A stretch of DNA of 64,000 nucleotides from Candidatus Omnitrophota bacterium (lineage in GTDB: Bacteria > Omnitrophota > Omnitrophia > Omnitrophales > Aquincolibacteriaceae), in assembly GCA_020632475.1 (NCBI GenBank), contig JACKFM010000003.1:149043-213042 (forward strand), given 5' to 3'. The notes below the pieces were generated by a model that worked only from the letters and a program-made list of their open reading frames with translations, was not told where the DNA came from and did not search any database. Shown here one piece after another: positions 53,368-61,962 of the stretch. Each line of letters starts with the position of its first letter. Position 1 is the stretch's first letter. The translations under genes and the position numbers were made by a program.

Positions 53368-53435
53368 AAGAAAAAACCCCAACCTCACTCACCTCCCTTG
53401 GTGGAGTAGATTCTAGAGGTTGGGGTTTTTTTCTT
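53368..53435 (+). terminator. Bidirectional-looking rho-independent terminator after the porin gene
   Basis: AAGAAAAAACCCCAACCTC pairs with GAGGTTGGGGTTTTTTTCTT (a perfect stem of about 19 bp with A and T runs on either side); the loop contains a second small hairpin. It ends the porin transcript. Confidence 0.9.
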
Positions 53436-53495
53436 GCCCATGGACCTGCTTATCAGTAAACTATGTGCTCAATGCAAAAGCCGGAACCGTATTCG

Positions 53496-53864
53496 ATGAA
53501 AAATATAACCAAAATCTTAATCGTGATGTTTTTCCCTGTTGTTTTGACTTCTTGTCTGTCAAAACAGGGCCCTGAAAAATTTTATTTCGGCAGTTATTCG
53601 GATGCTGAAAAGTTTTATAATGCGGGTCAGTATCAGGAAGCGATTAATCAATACTCTGCCTATATCGATGAAAATCCGGATGGTAATTTGGCTGTGATCG
53701 CAACCTATTACTCCGCCAAGAGCTATGCGGCCCTCGGACAATTGGATAAGGCCCGAGAACTTTATCAAGCGATACAAGCTAATCATCCTGATTTGATTTG
53801 GGCCAAGTTTGCCGAGACTCAGCTCAAGGATCTTGAACTCGAGTCTTCTTCTAAAAAGTCGTAA
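53496..53864 (+). CDS. Small TPR lipoprotein
   Basis: A 122-residue protein with a lipoprotein signal (MKNITKILIVMFFPVVLTSC; lipobox LTSC, Cys at residue 20) and two to three TPR-like helix pairs (SYSDAEKFYNAGQYQEAI, then SAKSYAALGQLDKAREL). It resembles BamD/YbgF-type TPR lipoproteins in style only; the partner is unknown. I chose ATG 53496 because it places the signal correctly; the frame is open from 53463. It sits between the porin terminator and rnpB. Confidence 0.7.
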   Translation: MKNITKILIVMFFPVVLTSCLSKQGPEKFYFGSYSDAEKFYNAGQYQEAINQYSAYIDENPDGNLAVIATYYSAKSYAALGQLDKARELYQAIQANHPDLIWAKFAETQLKDLELESSSKKS

Positions 53865-53877
53865 TTTATCCCTTTAA

Positions 53878-54367
53878 GAGAAAGGTTCGGATGATCGCCG
53901 GGTGCCAGAGTGTTCCGTCAATGCCGAAGGCATTGTTACGGACACTTGTGCCGCGGACCCATCTTTTGATCGGTGGGAGCGGTATTAGCGTGCCGGGAGG
54001 AAAGTCCGGGCTTCAGAGAGCAGCGTAGTGGGTAATGCCCATCTCCGGCAGATTTCAATCTGACGGACGGATTTCCGCCCTCTTTAAAAAGAGGGACGGG
54101 ATCCGCCAATTTTTTTGGCGGAAGAGCCACAGAGACGAGTCCGGTGCGTAACCGGGGTGAAACGCGGCAATCTCTACGTGAAGAAAGGTCAAATAGAACG
54201 GATTTAAGGGGACTTGTCCCTTTGGGGAAATGGCTCGTTTCCTTTGCCTTTTAGGCAATTCGTCGGGTTGACCGATTGAGGCGTTCAGCAATGACCGCCC
54301 TAGAGAGATGATCATCCTCTCACACCTTTGGTGGGAGAGACAGAACCCGGCTTACAGAGCCTTTCTC
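53878..54367 (+). ncRNA. rnpB: RNase P RNA (type A), with expanded P3 region
   Basis: The catalytic RNA that matures tRNA 5' ends. P1: GAGAAAGGTTC (53878-53888)/GAGCCTTTCTC (54357-54367). P2: GGATGATC (53889-53896)/GATCATCC (54310-54317). Universal cores are visible: GAGGAAAGTCCGGGCT (about 53997-54012), ACAGAGACGA (about 54129), GGGGTGAAACG (about 54155), AAAGGTCAAATAG (about 54184), and GACAGAACCCGGCTTACAG near the 3' end. At about 490 bases it is longer than usual; the P3 region (about 53897-53992) contains a palindromic repeat element, and another hairpin-rich extension lies at about 54060-54125. Boundaries are set by P1 pairing. Confidence 0.9.
53907..53985 (+). repeat. Palindromic element, copy 2, inside rnpB P3
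   Basis: The hairpin AGTGTTCCGT (53909-53918)/ACGGACACT (53938-53946) encloses CAATGCC/GGCATTG with a GAA loop, followed by GTGCCGCGGACCC (53948-53960) and GCGGTATTA. It matches copy 1 (15238-15340) closely across the whole element; two base pairs of the outer stem differ by compensatory changes. Confidence 0.7.
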
Positions 54368-54433
54368 TTTTTATCCACCTACGCAGAAGCCCCCGGGCTT
54401 GCCCGCGGGGTTCCATTTGCTTCAAATTAATAA

Positions 54434-54462
54434 TTGACCGATCTAGGAATCTTGGGTATTAT
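54434..54462 (+). promoter_or_regulatory. Sigma70-type promoter of the pyr operon
   Basis: TTGACC at 54434-54439, an exact 17-base spacer, TATTAT at 54457-54462. Transcription would begin near 54469, giving a leader of about 165 bases before pyrR. Confidence 0.7.
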
Positions 54463-54518
54463 CCCTGCAATCGTTCACCCTTTTAAATCGATGCTGAGAC
54501 ATCGACAAAGGAGTTCTT

Positions 54519-54647
54519 GTGAAAGTCTTAATTAATAGACAATTACCTTCTACCCTGCATCCATACGCTGCAGGGTATTTTTTTGCCCGTATCCGGAAAC
54601 AATCTCTCCCTCGTCTGACTTGTGAGGCACACTCCCATGGCGGATAA
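54519..54647 (+). CDS. pyrL-like leader peptide overlapping the attenuator
   Basis: A 42-codon ORF starting with GTG 54519, preceded by AAAGGAG (54507-54513) at 5-base spacing, one of the best ribosome sites in the window. Its codons run straight through the terminator hairpin and U run (coding AAGYFFAR there) and stop at 54645-54647, past the pyrR start at 54637. Known for E. coli pyrBI: a translated leader couples UTP-dependent polymerase pausing to ribosome position and relieves termination. The same layout here suggests the same mode, but sequence similarity to PyrL is not claimed. A chance ORF is possible; the strong Shine-Dalgarno argues against it. Confidence 0.6.
   Translation: MKVLINRQLPSTLHPYAAGYFFARIRKQSLPRLTCEAHSHGG
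54551..54584 (+). terminator. Attenuator terminator in the pyr leader
   Basis: TACCCTGCA (54551-54559) and TGCAGGGTA (54569-54577) form a perfect 9-bp stem followed by seven T residues (54578-54584). It lies 52 bases before the pyrR start and inside the leader ORF. A smaller upstream hairpin TCGATG/CATCGA (54488-54505) precedes the Shine-Dalgarno. No PyrR-binding loop consensus was recognised. Confidence 0.85.
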
Positions 54648-55185
54648 AGAACGGAAAGTCCTCAGTGAAGCCGATGTCCAAAGAGCTTTGATTCGAATTT
54701 CCCATGAAATTTTAGAACGTAATCATGGGATTAAGAATTTAGTCATTGTCGGCATTCGCACCCGCGGAGTTTTTTTGGCCGAACGTCTTTGTGCCAATAT
54801 CCAAACTATCGAAGGCTCCAAGCTGCCTCTGGGCTATCTGGATATTACCCTCTACCGGGATGATCTTGGCGAGATCGGCCCACGTCCTGTTGTTAAGCAA
54901 ACAGAGCTTCCCTTTGATCCGACAGGTAAAGTGGTGATTCTTGTGGATGATGTCCTTTATACCGGAAGAACCATTCGTGCGGCGCTCGATGCCATTATTG
55001 ATTTCGGGCGGCCTAAAGCGATTCAGCTGGCTGTGTTGATTGATCGGGGGCACCGGGAACTTCCGATCAAGGCTGATTATGTCGGTAAAAACCTGCCTAC
55101 CGCTAAAGAAGAACAAGTGATCGTAAAACTCTCAGAAACAGATCAGACCGATGAAGTGGTGATTGCCGGAGGTTCCAATGAGTGA
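54637..55185 (+). CDS. pyrR: Bifunctional pyr operon regulator/uracil phosphoribosyltransferase
   Basis: A 182-residue protein. The PRPP motif VVILVDDVLYTGRTIRAAL (about residues 97-115) is intact. In Bacillus PyrR binds pyr mRNA in response to UMP and promotes termination; many homologues also have UPRT activity. ATG 54637 is preceded by GAGG at 54624-54627. It heads the operon, and the attenuator directly upstream is its most obvious potential target, although the canonical RNA-binding loop was not found. It overlaps pyrB by eight bases. Confidence 0.93.
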   Translation: MADKERKVLSEADVQRALIRISHEILERNHGIKNLVIVGIRTRGVFLAERLCANIQTIEGSKLPLGYLDITLYRDDLGEIGPRPVVKQTELPFDPTGKVVILVDDVLYTGRTIRAALDAIIDFGRPKAIQLAVLIDRGHRELPIKADYVGKNLPTAKEEQVIVKLSETDQTDEVVIAGGSNE

Positions 55186-56125
55186 ATTTAGATGGCATCG
55201 CAAAGATTTGTTGGGGTTGAGGACATTGGAGGCGGTTGAAATACGGCATATTCTGGATACGGCCAAGTCTTTTCAGGATGTTTCACTGCGAAGTGTTAAA
55301 AAGGTGCCTGCTCTCAGAGGAAAAACAGTAGCCAATCTTTTTTTGGAACCCAGTACGCGTACCCGGGTTTCCTTTGAGTTAGCCGAAAAGCGTCTCAGCG
55401 CAGATACGATTCAGATTCAAAAAACCGGATCGAGCATGGTCAAAGGCGAAACGCTTAAGGATATGTGCCGGAATATTGAATCCCTGAAAGTTGACTTGGT
55501 GGTGATGCGTCATTCTTTTTCCGGAGCGCCGTTTCGTCTGGCCCGGCATTTGAAGGCCAGTGTGATTAATGCCGGTGACGGAATTAATGAACATCCGACC
55601 CAGGCTTTGCTGGATATGTTTACGGTATTGGAGAAAAAAGGAAAAATTGAAGGGCTGAATATTACGTTTATCGGCGATATTCTGCACAGCCGGGTGGCCC
55701 GTTCAAATATCTGGGGGTTGACAAAGCTTGGTGCCAATGTGACCGTTTGCGGGCCGAAGACACTGATTCCGGTCGGTATTGAAAAATTAGGAGTGAGGGT
55801 GACTTACGATTTGAATGAAGCGGTTGAACAGGCTGATGTGATTAATTTATTAAGAATTCAGTTGGAACGTCAGAGCGAATCCTTTTTCCCGAGTATTCGT
55901 GAATATGCCACCGCTTATCAGATTAACAAAAATGTTCTTAAAAGAGCCAAGAGTGATGTTGTGATTATGCATCCCGGCCCGGTTAATCGCGGAATTGAAA
56001 TTACAAGCGATGTGGTGGACGGACCGTATTCGGTCATTCTGGATCAGGTGACAAACGGTATTGCCGTGCGTATGGCGGTTTTGTTCCTGTTATGCGGTAC
56101 CGCCGGGACAGAGACTGAGGAGTGA
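55178..56125 (+). CDS. pyrB: Aspartate carbamoyltransferase catalytic subunit
   Basis: A 315-residue enzyme making carbamoyl aspartate. Carbamoyl-phosphate site FLEPSTRTRVSFE (about residues 50-62), HPTQALLDM, and HPGPVNRGIEI near the C-terminus are all intact. No pyrI regulatory subunit gene follows, matching the Bacillus-type unregulated trimer. GGAGG at 55168-55172 sets ATG 55178, which overlaps the pyrR end; the longer frame from 55163 lacks support. Confidence 0.96.
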   Translation: MSEFRWHRKDLLGLRTLEAVEIRHILDTAKSFQDVSLRSVKKVPALRGKTVANLFLEPSTRTRVSFELAEKRLSADTIQIQKTGSSMVKGETLKDMCRNIESLKVDLVVMRHSFSGAPFRLARHLKASVINAGDGINEHPTQALLDMFTVLEKKGKIEGLNITFIGDILHSRVARSNIWGLTKLGANVTVCGPKTLIPVGIEKLGVRVTYDLNEAVEQADVINLLRIQLERQSESFFPSIREYATAYQINKNVLKRAKSDVVIMHPGPVNRGIEITSDVVDGPYSVILDQVTNGIAVRMAVLFLLCGTAGTETEE

Positions 56126-56135
56126 ATAGAAAATC

Positions 56136-57431
56136 ATGATAAATCTTCTAATTAAAAACGTAAAAATTGTGGATCCCGCTAAAAATGAAAAAACCGCAGA
56201 CGTCCAGTTGCCGGTAGCGGATGTTTTGATTCATGAAGGCAAAATCACAAAGATTGGATCCGGACTGAACGCCTCCGGCGAAAAAACACTTGATGGAACC
56301 GGCAAATGTTTGATGCCGGGATTTGTGGATCTGCATACGCATTTTCGTGAGCCTGGGTTTGAAGCGAAAGAAACGATTGTCACCGGTGCCCATGCCGGTT
56401 TAAAAGGCGGTTACGTGGCATCGGTTTCAATGCCGAATACTTTTCCTCCGTGTGATCACCAGGGCGTTATTGATAACATCATTCGGAAAGCCAAAGAGGT
56501 TCCTTATTATATTTTTCCTTCGGGAACGATCAGTAAAGGGCGCGAAGGGAAAGAGCTTTCTGAAATGGCAGATCTTAAAAATGCCGGGATTGTTGCGGTG
56601 ACCGATGACGGTGATTGGGTGGGGGACGCACTCTTGATGCGGCGCGCCATGGAATATGCGTCGATGCTGGATTTGATTGTGATGAGTCACTGTGAAGATA
56701 GAAGACTTTCGGCCGGAGGCGTGATGAACGAAGGTTTGACTTCTACGCGGCTTGGGCTTAAAGGCATTACGGCAGCCAGTGAAGAAATTGCGGTCGCGCG
56801 TGACATTGAACTGGCCCGCCTGACGGGTGCGCATCTTCATCTCTGTCATCTTTCGACGGCCCGTTCGGTGGAGCTTTTGGCCCGCGCGAAGAAAGAAGGT
56901 TTGAGGGTGACTGCGGAAGTGACCCCGCATCACATCGGCGTTTCAGAGGAGATTATCGAAGGCTACAATACGAATGCTAAAATGTATCCCCCGCTTCGGA
57001 CTAATCAGGATATCGCCGTATTGAAACAGGCCTTAAAAGACGGACTAATTGATTGTATTGCCACCGACCATGCGCCTCACACGCCTGAGGACAAAATGTG
57101 TGAATTTGATGTTGCCCCGTTTGGAGTCATCGGACTTGAAACCGCATTCGGAATTGTGATGAGCGAACTCTACCATGCGGGTGGTTGGACGCTTGGCGCT
57201 ATTGCGGCCATTATGTCGCGTAATCCGGCGGTGATTCTGAAAAAAGAAGAACGATTCGGACTTATTCGCGAGGGGATTGAAGCGAATCTTGCACTGGTCG
57301 ATCCTTCGCTGGAGTGGACCGTGACATCAGAGGAACTTCGATCCAAATCAACAAATTCATGTTTTATTAAACGCAAACTTAAAGGGAAAGTTCTGGCTAC
57401 GGTTTGTGCCGGTCAATTGTGGGAGTTTTAA
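56136..57431 (+). CDS. pyrC: Dihydroorotase (class I)
   Basis: A 431-residue amidohydrolase closing the dihydroorotate ring. Metal ligands: HTHFREPG near residue 69, SHCED, CHLST and ATDHAPHT. The early HxH with REPG and the length mark the class I (Bacillus-like) enzyme rather than E. coli class II. The usual carboxylated-Lys position is not obvious to me: the corresponding segment reads VAVTDDGDWV. It starts 10 bases after pyrB. Confidence 0.93.
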   Translation: MINLLIKNVKIVDPAKNEKTADVQLPVADVLIHEGKITKIGSGLNASGEKTLDGTGKCLMPGFVDLHTHFREPGFEAKETIVTGAHAGLKGGYVASVSMPNTFPPCDHQGVIDNIIRKAKEVPYYIFPSGTISKGREGKELSEMADLKNAGIVAVTDDGDWVGDALLMRRAMEYASMLDLIVMSHCEDRRLSAGGVMNEGLTSTRLGLKGITAASEEIAVARDIELARLTGAHLHLCHLSTARSVELLARAKKEGLRVTAEVTPHHIGVSEEIIEGYNTNAKMYPPLRTNQDIAVLKQALKDGLIDCIATDHAPHTPEDKMCEFDVAPFGVIGLETAFGIVMSELYHAGGWTLGAIAAIMSRNPAVILKKEERFGLIREGIEANLALVDPSLEWTVTSEELRSKSTNSCFIKRKLKGKVLATVCAGQLWEF

Positions 57432-57444
57432 CTCCTGGGAATTC

Positions 57445-57468
57445 AACCCGGCTTTTTAAATCCGGGTT
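57445..57468 (+). other. Hairpin between pyrC and carA
   Basis: AACCCGG (57445-57451) and CCGGGTT (57462-57468) form a perfect 7-bp stem; only TAAAA follows, so it is not a convincing terminator. It may stabilise or adjust expression within the operon. Confidence 0.5.
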
Positions 57469-57489
57469 TAAAAGGGATGAGGGGATCTT

Positions 57490-58611
57490 ATGAAAGCCTA
57501 TTTAGCTTTAGAAGATGGTCTGGTTTTTGAAGGAGAAGGCTTCGGCGTATCGGGGGAAATATACGGTGAGGTGGTATTTAATACTTCTTTGACCGGATAT
57601 CAGGAAATTATTACCGATCCTTCCTATAAAGGACAGATTGTGACGATGACGTACCCGCATATCGGAAATTACGGTATCAATCCGGATGATGAGGAATCTT
57701 TTCATCCGTGGGTGGAAGGTCTGATTATCAAAGAGCTCAGCCCGGTGGTGAGTAATTACCGTTCGGTGATGTCTTTGGACGATTATTTTAAAAAGTATAA
57801 TAAGATCGGCATTCAGGGGATTGACACGCGTAAATTGGTTAAACACCTGAGAGATCACGGTGCTAAAAAAGGAATTCTTTCAACCGTTGATCATGACCGT
57901 GAAAGTCTTGTCAAAAAAGCTCAAGCCTCACCGAGCATCGTCGGCGTTGATTTGGTCAAGGATGTGACCTGTAAAGAACCCTATGTTTTCGATAAGGAAC
58001 TTCTGCCGGGTTTTGAGTGGGGCGAGGGCCGTCAGAAAGCCTATGACATTGTTGCGATTGACAGCGGCATTAAGTTTAATATTTTACGTAAGCTGAATCA
58101 GCATGGATTCCGGGTCAAAGTAGTGCCGGCCCAGACCTCTGCCCAGGAAGTACTCAAGGCCAATCCCCAGGGGGTTTTTCTTTCAAACGGCCCCGGAGAC
58201 CCTGCGGCTGTGCCTTATCTGGTTAAGACCGTTCAGGAATTGATCGGAAAGGTTCCGATTTTCGGCATCTGTTTCGGGCATCAGATTTTAGGCCAGGCGC
58301 TCGGAGCCACGACCTCCAAATTGAAATTCGGGCACCGCGGCGGTAATCATCCGGTCATGGATCTTGCCACCCAGAAAATTGAGATCACTTCACAAAATCA
58401 TGGTTTTGTGGTGGATATCGATACGCTGCCCAAAGAGGAGGTCGAAGCTACTCACGTCAATTTGAATGATCAGACGCTTGAGGGACTGAAACACAAAAAG
58501 CACCCGCTTTTTTCGGTGCAGTATCATCCTGAAAATTCGCCGGGTCCGCATGACAGCGATTATCTTTTTTCACGATTTTATGAATTAGTTCAAAACAATT
58601 GCCCGGTATAG
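57490..58611 (+). CDS. carA: Carbamoyl-phosphate synthase small (glutaminase) subunit
   Basis: A 373-residue protein. The N-terminal CPSase_sm domain begins LALEDGLVFEGEGFG; the C-terminal class I amidotransferase has nucleophile C261 in GICFGHQ and the His-Glu pair in YHPENSPGPHD. It supplies ammonia to CarB. Length and motifs are typical. ATGAGGGGATC lies before ATG 57490. It lies between pyrC and carB as in Bacillus pyrAA. Confidence 0.97.
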   Translation: MKAYLALEDGLVFEGEGFGVSGEIYGEVVFNTSLTGYQEIITDPSYKGQIVTMTYPHIGNYGINPDDEESFHPWVEGLIIKELSPVVSNYRSVMSLDDYFKKYNKIGIQGIDTRKLVKHLRDHGAKKGILSTVDHDRESLVKKAQASPSIVGVDLVKDVTCKEPYVFDKELLPGFEWGEGRQKAYDIVAIDSGIKFNILRKLNQHGFRVKVVPAQTSAQEVLKANPQGVFLSNGPGDPAAVPYLVKTVQELIGKVPIFGICFGHQILGQALGATTSKLKFGHRGGNHPVMDLATQKIEITSQNHGFVVDIDTLPKEEVEATHVNLNDQTLEGLKHKKHPLFSVQYHPENSPGPHDSDYLFSRFYELVQNNCPV

Positions 58612-58642
58612 CGCCGGTTTTGCCTGATAAGGATACGAACTT

Positions 58643-61600
58643 ATGCCCAAGAGAACAGATATCAAAAAGATTCTAATTATCGGCTCAGGCCCCATTGTGA
58701 TTGGGCAGGGGTGTGAATTTGATTATTCGGGAACCCAGGCCTGTAAGGCTTTAAGAGAAGAAGGTTATGAAGTGGTTCTGATTAATTCCAATCCGGCGAC
58801 GATTATGACGGATCCGGAAACCGCCAACCGGACTTATATTGAACCCTTGACCGTAGAATTCCTTGAGAAGGTGATTGCCAAAGAAAAACCGGACGCCTGC
58901 CTTCCGACCATGGGCGGACAGACGGCTTTGAACCTGACGGTTGAGGCTTATGAGAAGGGAGTATTTCAAAAGCACAATGTCCAACTGATCGGTGCGAAAT
59001 GTGAAGCCATTAAAAAGGCCGAAAACCGTGAACAGTTCAAAAAGGCCATGCAAAAGATTGGGTTGGACCTGCCGGTCAGCGGATTTGCCTATACGGTAGA
59101 GGACGCCGTCACGCTGGCTGAAGAAATTAAATATCCGGTGATTGTCCGGCCTAGTTATACGCTTGGCGGATTCGGCAGCGGAATTTGTTATAACCGCGAA
59201 GAGTTGGAGCGGACTGCAGCTGCGGGCATTGAATACAGCATGATTAATGAAGTGCTGATTGAAGAGTCGGTTTTGGGGTGGAAAGAGTTTGAGCTCGAAG
59301 TGATGCGGGATATTAACGATAACTTCGTGGTGATTTGTTCGATTGAAAACCTTGATCCGATGGGCGTGCATACCGGAGACTCGATTACCGTGGCACCGGC
59401 TCAAACCCTGACGGATAAAGAATATCAGCGTATGCGTGACGCGGGCCGCAAAGTCATTTCCGAAATCGGGGTAGAGACCGGCGGTTCCAACATTCAGTTT
59501 GCCATTAATCCCAAGGACGGACGCATGGTGGTCATCGAAATGAATCCGCGTGTCTCACGTTCTTCGGCCCTGGCTTCCAAGGCTACCGGTTTTCCGATTG
59601 CAAAGTTTGCCGCCAAACTTGCTGTGGGGTATACGCTGAATGAAATTTCAAATGATATTACAAAATACACCCCCGCTTCTTTTGAGCCTTCGATTGATTA
59701 TTGTGTGGTCAAAATTCCGAGATTTACTTTTGAAAAATTCGAAGGGGTTGACAGTAAGCTGACGTCTCAAATGAAATCCGTCGGTGAGGCCATGTCCATC
59801 GGCAGAACCTTTAAAGAATCTTTACAAAAAGGATTGCGGTCACTTGAGATCAAACGCTTCGGCCTTGGTGCGGACGGGAAAGATAAGGTTTTCGAGAATG
59901 CGCTGAAAACCGTGAACGAATATAAATCCTTCTGGGCAAGTGTTAAGGAGAATAAGGATTTTCAGACACAGATCAAAGAACGGTTGCGTGTACCCAAAGA
60001 AGATCGCATTTTTTATCTTAAATATGCGCTCCAGGCCGGTTTTTCGGTTCAGCAGATTTATGAGATTTCGTTTGTGGATCCCTGGTTTTTGGAGCAGATA
60101 CGTCAGATCGTCGAGCTTGAAAACCAATTACTTCAATTGACGCCTCAGTCGGCCAAGACGGCTGAAAGCAAACGAGATCTGGTGGCTCTGCTTAAAAAAG
60201 CCAAACAATACGGTTTTTCCGACCGTCAGTTAGCCTTTTTGTGGGAACTTAAAGAAGGTGAAATCCGTTCTCTTCGAAAAAGCCTGCAGATTGAAGCCGT
60301 CTTCAAACTGGTGGATACGTGTGCGGCGGAGTTTAAGGCCTATACGCCTTATTTCTATTCAACCTATGAAGAAGAGGACGAAACGATTGCCAGTGATAAG
60401 GAAAAGGTGATGATTTTAGGCGGCGGTCCTAATCGTATCGGACAGGGAATCGAGTTCGATTACTGCTGTGTTCATGCCGCGTTTGCCCTTAAGGAACTCG
60501 GTTATGAGACGATTATGGTCAATTCCAATCCGGAAACCGTCAGTACCGATTATGACACCTCGGATAAGCTCTTTTTTGAACCCCTGACGCTTGAAGATGT
60601 TTTGAATATTTATGAGCGTGAAAAACCGATCGGAGTCATTCTTCAACTGGGAGGCCAAACGCCGCTTAACCTGGCGCGCGGTCTGGTTGAAAACGGAGTT
60701 CCGGTTTTGGGGACTTCCGCCGATGCAATCGATGCTGCCGAGGATCGAGATAAATTTAAAAAACTGCTCGAGAAAATCAAATTACGTCAGCCGGCCAATG
60801 GGATTGCCCGCAGTCTTGAAGAAGCCGCCAAAATTGCCGATCAGATCGGTTATCCGGTGGTGATCCGGCCTTCTTATGTGTTGGGAGGGCGGGCCATGGA
60901 AATCGTCTACGACTATGATTTCTTAAAAAAGTATATGACGCATGCTGTTGAGGCCAGCGACGATCATCCGGTGCTGATTGATAAGTTTTTAGAAAACGCA
61001 ACCGAAGTGGACGTCGATTTAATTTCGGATGGTAAAACCTCGGTGGTGGGTGCCGTGATGGAGCACGTCGAAGAGGCCGGAATCCATTCAGGCGACAGCG
61101 CTTCGGTGATCCCGCCTTATTCGCTGAGTCAGACGATTCTGGATGAAATTATTGTCAAAACAAAACAGATCGCCAAAGAGTTGAATGTCATCGGATTGAT
61201 GAACGTCCAATATGCGATTTTTAAAAATGAGGTTTTTTGCCTGGAGGTTAATCCTCGGGCCTCCCGCACGGTTCCCTTTGTCAGTAAAAGTATCGGGGTT
61301 CCGATGGCAAAGCTTGCGGCCAAGGTCATGACGGGACGAACCCTTCAGGAGTTAAATTTTACCGAAGAAAAGGTGCCGGAGCATGTTTCGGTTAAAGAGT
61401 CGGTCTTTCCTTTTATTAAATTCCCGGGTGTCGATATCATCCTTTCGCCTGAGATGCGTTCCACCGGCGAAGTCATGGGGATTGATGTCGATTTTTCAAG
61501 GGCTTTTTATAAATCTCAGGATGCGGCCATGTCGCACCTTCCGTTGGAAGGTAAGATTTTTATCAGTGTAAACCGGTTTGATAAAGCGAAAGTTGCACCG

Positions 61601-61957
61601 ATTGCCAAGAAATTTCATGAAATGGGCTATTCAATTGTTTCGACAGACGGAACCGGCGCTGTCTTAAAAGAAAACGGTATCCCCGTTGAGATTGTTAAGA
61701 AACTGGCCGAAGGCAGCCCGAATATTATGGATTTGATCCGCAATGACGAGGTTAAACTGGTGATTAACACGCCAAGTGGAAAAGGGCCTGCTTTGGATGA
61801 ATGCAAAATCCGTTCCCTGGCGGTTTCCTATACCATCCCCTGTATTACCACGCTGAATGCCGCACAGGCTGCAGCCAAGGGCCTGGAGGCGGTGCGCGGC
61901 AAAGGACTGGATGTCAAAGCCATTCAGGATTATCACGGAACGGCTGCGGGCGTTTAA
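58643..61957 (+). CDS. carB: Carbamoyl-phosphate synthase large subunit
   Basis: A 1,104-residue protein with the internal duplication of ATP-grasp halves. The first half opens ILIIGSGPIVIGQGCEFDYS, the second MILGGGPNRIGQGIEFDYCC; both carry the SNPETV/NSNPATI and VIRPSYVLGG/VRPSYTLGG nucleotide motifs. A C-terminal MGS-like allosteric domain follows (about 960-1085). It is slightly longer than the usual 1,070 residues. The two halves make carboxyphosphate and carbamoyl phosphate. pyrK starts six bases after the stop. Confidence 0.97.
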   Translation: MPKRTDIKKILIIGSGPIVIGQGCEFDYSGTQACKALREEGYEVVLINSNPATIMTDPETANRTYIEPLTVEFLEKVIAKEKPDACLPTMGGQTALNLTVEAYEKGVFQKHNVQLIGAKCEAIKKAENREQFKKAMQKIGLDLPVSGFAYTVEDAVTLAEEIKYPVIVRPSYTLGGFGSGICYNREELERTAAAGIEYSMINEVLIEESVLGWKEFELEVMRDINDNFVVICSIENLDPMGVHTGDSITVAPAQTLTDKEYQRMRDAGRKVISEIGVETGGSNIQFAINPKDGRMVVIEMNPRVSRSSALASKATGFPIAKFAAKLAVGYTLNEISNDITKYTPASFEPSIDYCVVKIPRFTFEKFEGVDSKLTSQMKSVGEAMSIGRTFKESLQKGLRSLEIKRFGLGADGKDKVFENALKTVNEYKSFWASVKENKDFQTQIKERLRVPKEDRIFYLKYALQAGFSVQQIYEISFVDPWFLEQIRQIVELENQLLQLTPQSAKTAESKRDLVALLKKAKQYGFSDRQLAFLWELKEGEIRSLRKSLQIEAVFKLVDTCAAEFKAYTPYFYSTYEEEDETIASDKEKVMILGGGPNRIGQGIEFDYCCVHAAFALKELGYETIMVNSNPETVSTDYDTSDKLFFEPLTLEDVLNIYEREKPIGVILQLGGQTPLNLARGLVENGVPVLGTSADAIDAAEDRDKFKKLLEKIKLRQPANGIARSLEEAAKIADQIGYPVVIRPSYVLGGRAMEIVYDYDFLKKYMTHAVEASDDHPVLIDKFLENATEVDVDLISDGKTSVVGAVMEHVEEAGIHSGDSASVIPPYSLSQTILDEIIVKTKQIAKELNVIGLMNVQYAIFKNEVFCLEVNPRASRTVPFVSKSIGVPMAKLAAKVMTGRTLQELNFTEEKVPEHVSVKESVFPFIKFPGVDIILSPEMRSTGEVMGIDVDFSRAFYKSQDAAMSHLPLEGKIFISVNRFDKAKVAPIAKKFHEMGYSIVSTDGTGAVLKENGIPVEIVKKLAEGSPNIMDLIRNDEVKLVINTPSGKGPALDECKIRSLAVSYTIPCITTLNAAQAAAKGLEAVRGKGLDVKAIQDYHGTAAGV

Positions 61958-61962
61958 TAAAT

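Noticed and set aside
54470..54600. PyrR-binding anti-antiterminator loop
   Set aside because: No match to the conserved Bacillus-type loop was recognised; the small TCGATG/CATCGA hairpin has a different loop.
57445..57475. Terminator between pyrC and carA
   Set aside because: The stem is followed by TAAAA rather than a T run, and the operon continues in the same orientation.
61801..61962. Longer N-terminus for pyrK extending into carB
   Set aside because: It would overlap the conserved carB C-terminus by about 160 bases and adds residues unlike the family; ATG 61963 gives the normal length.
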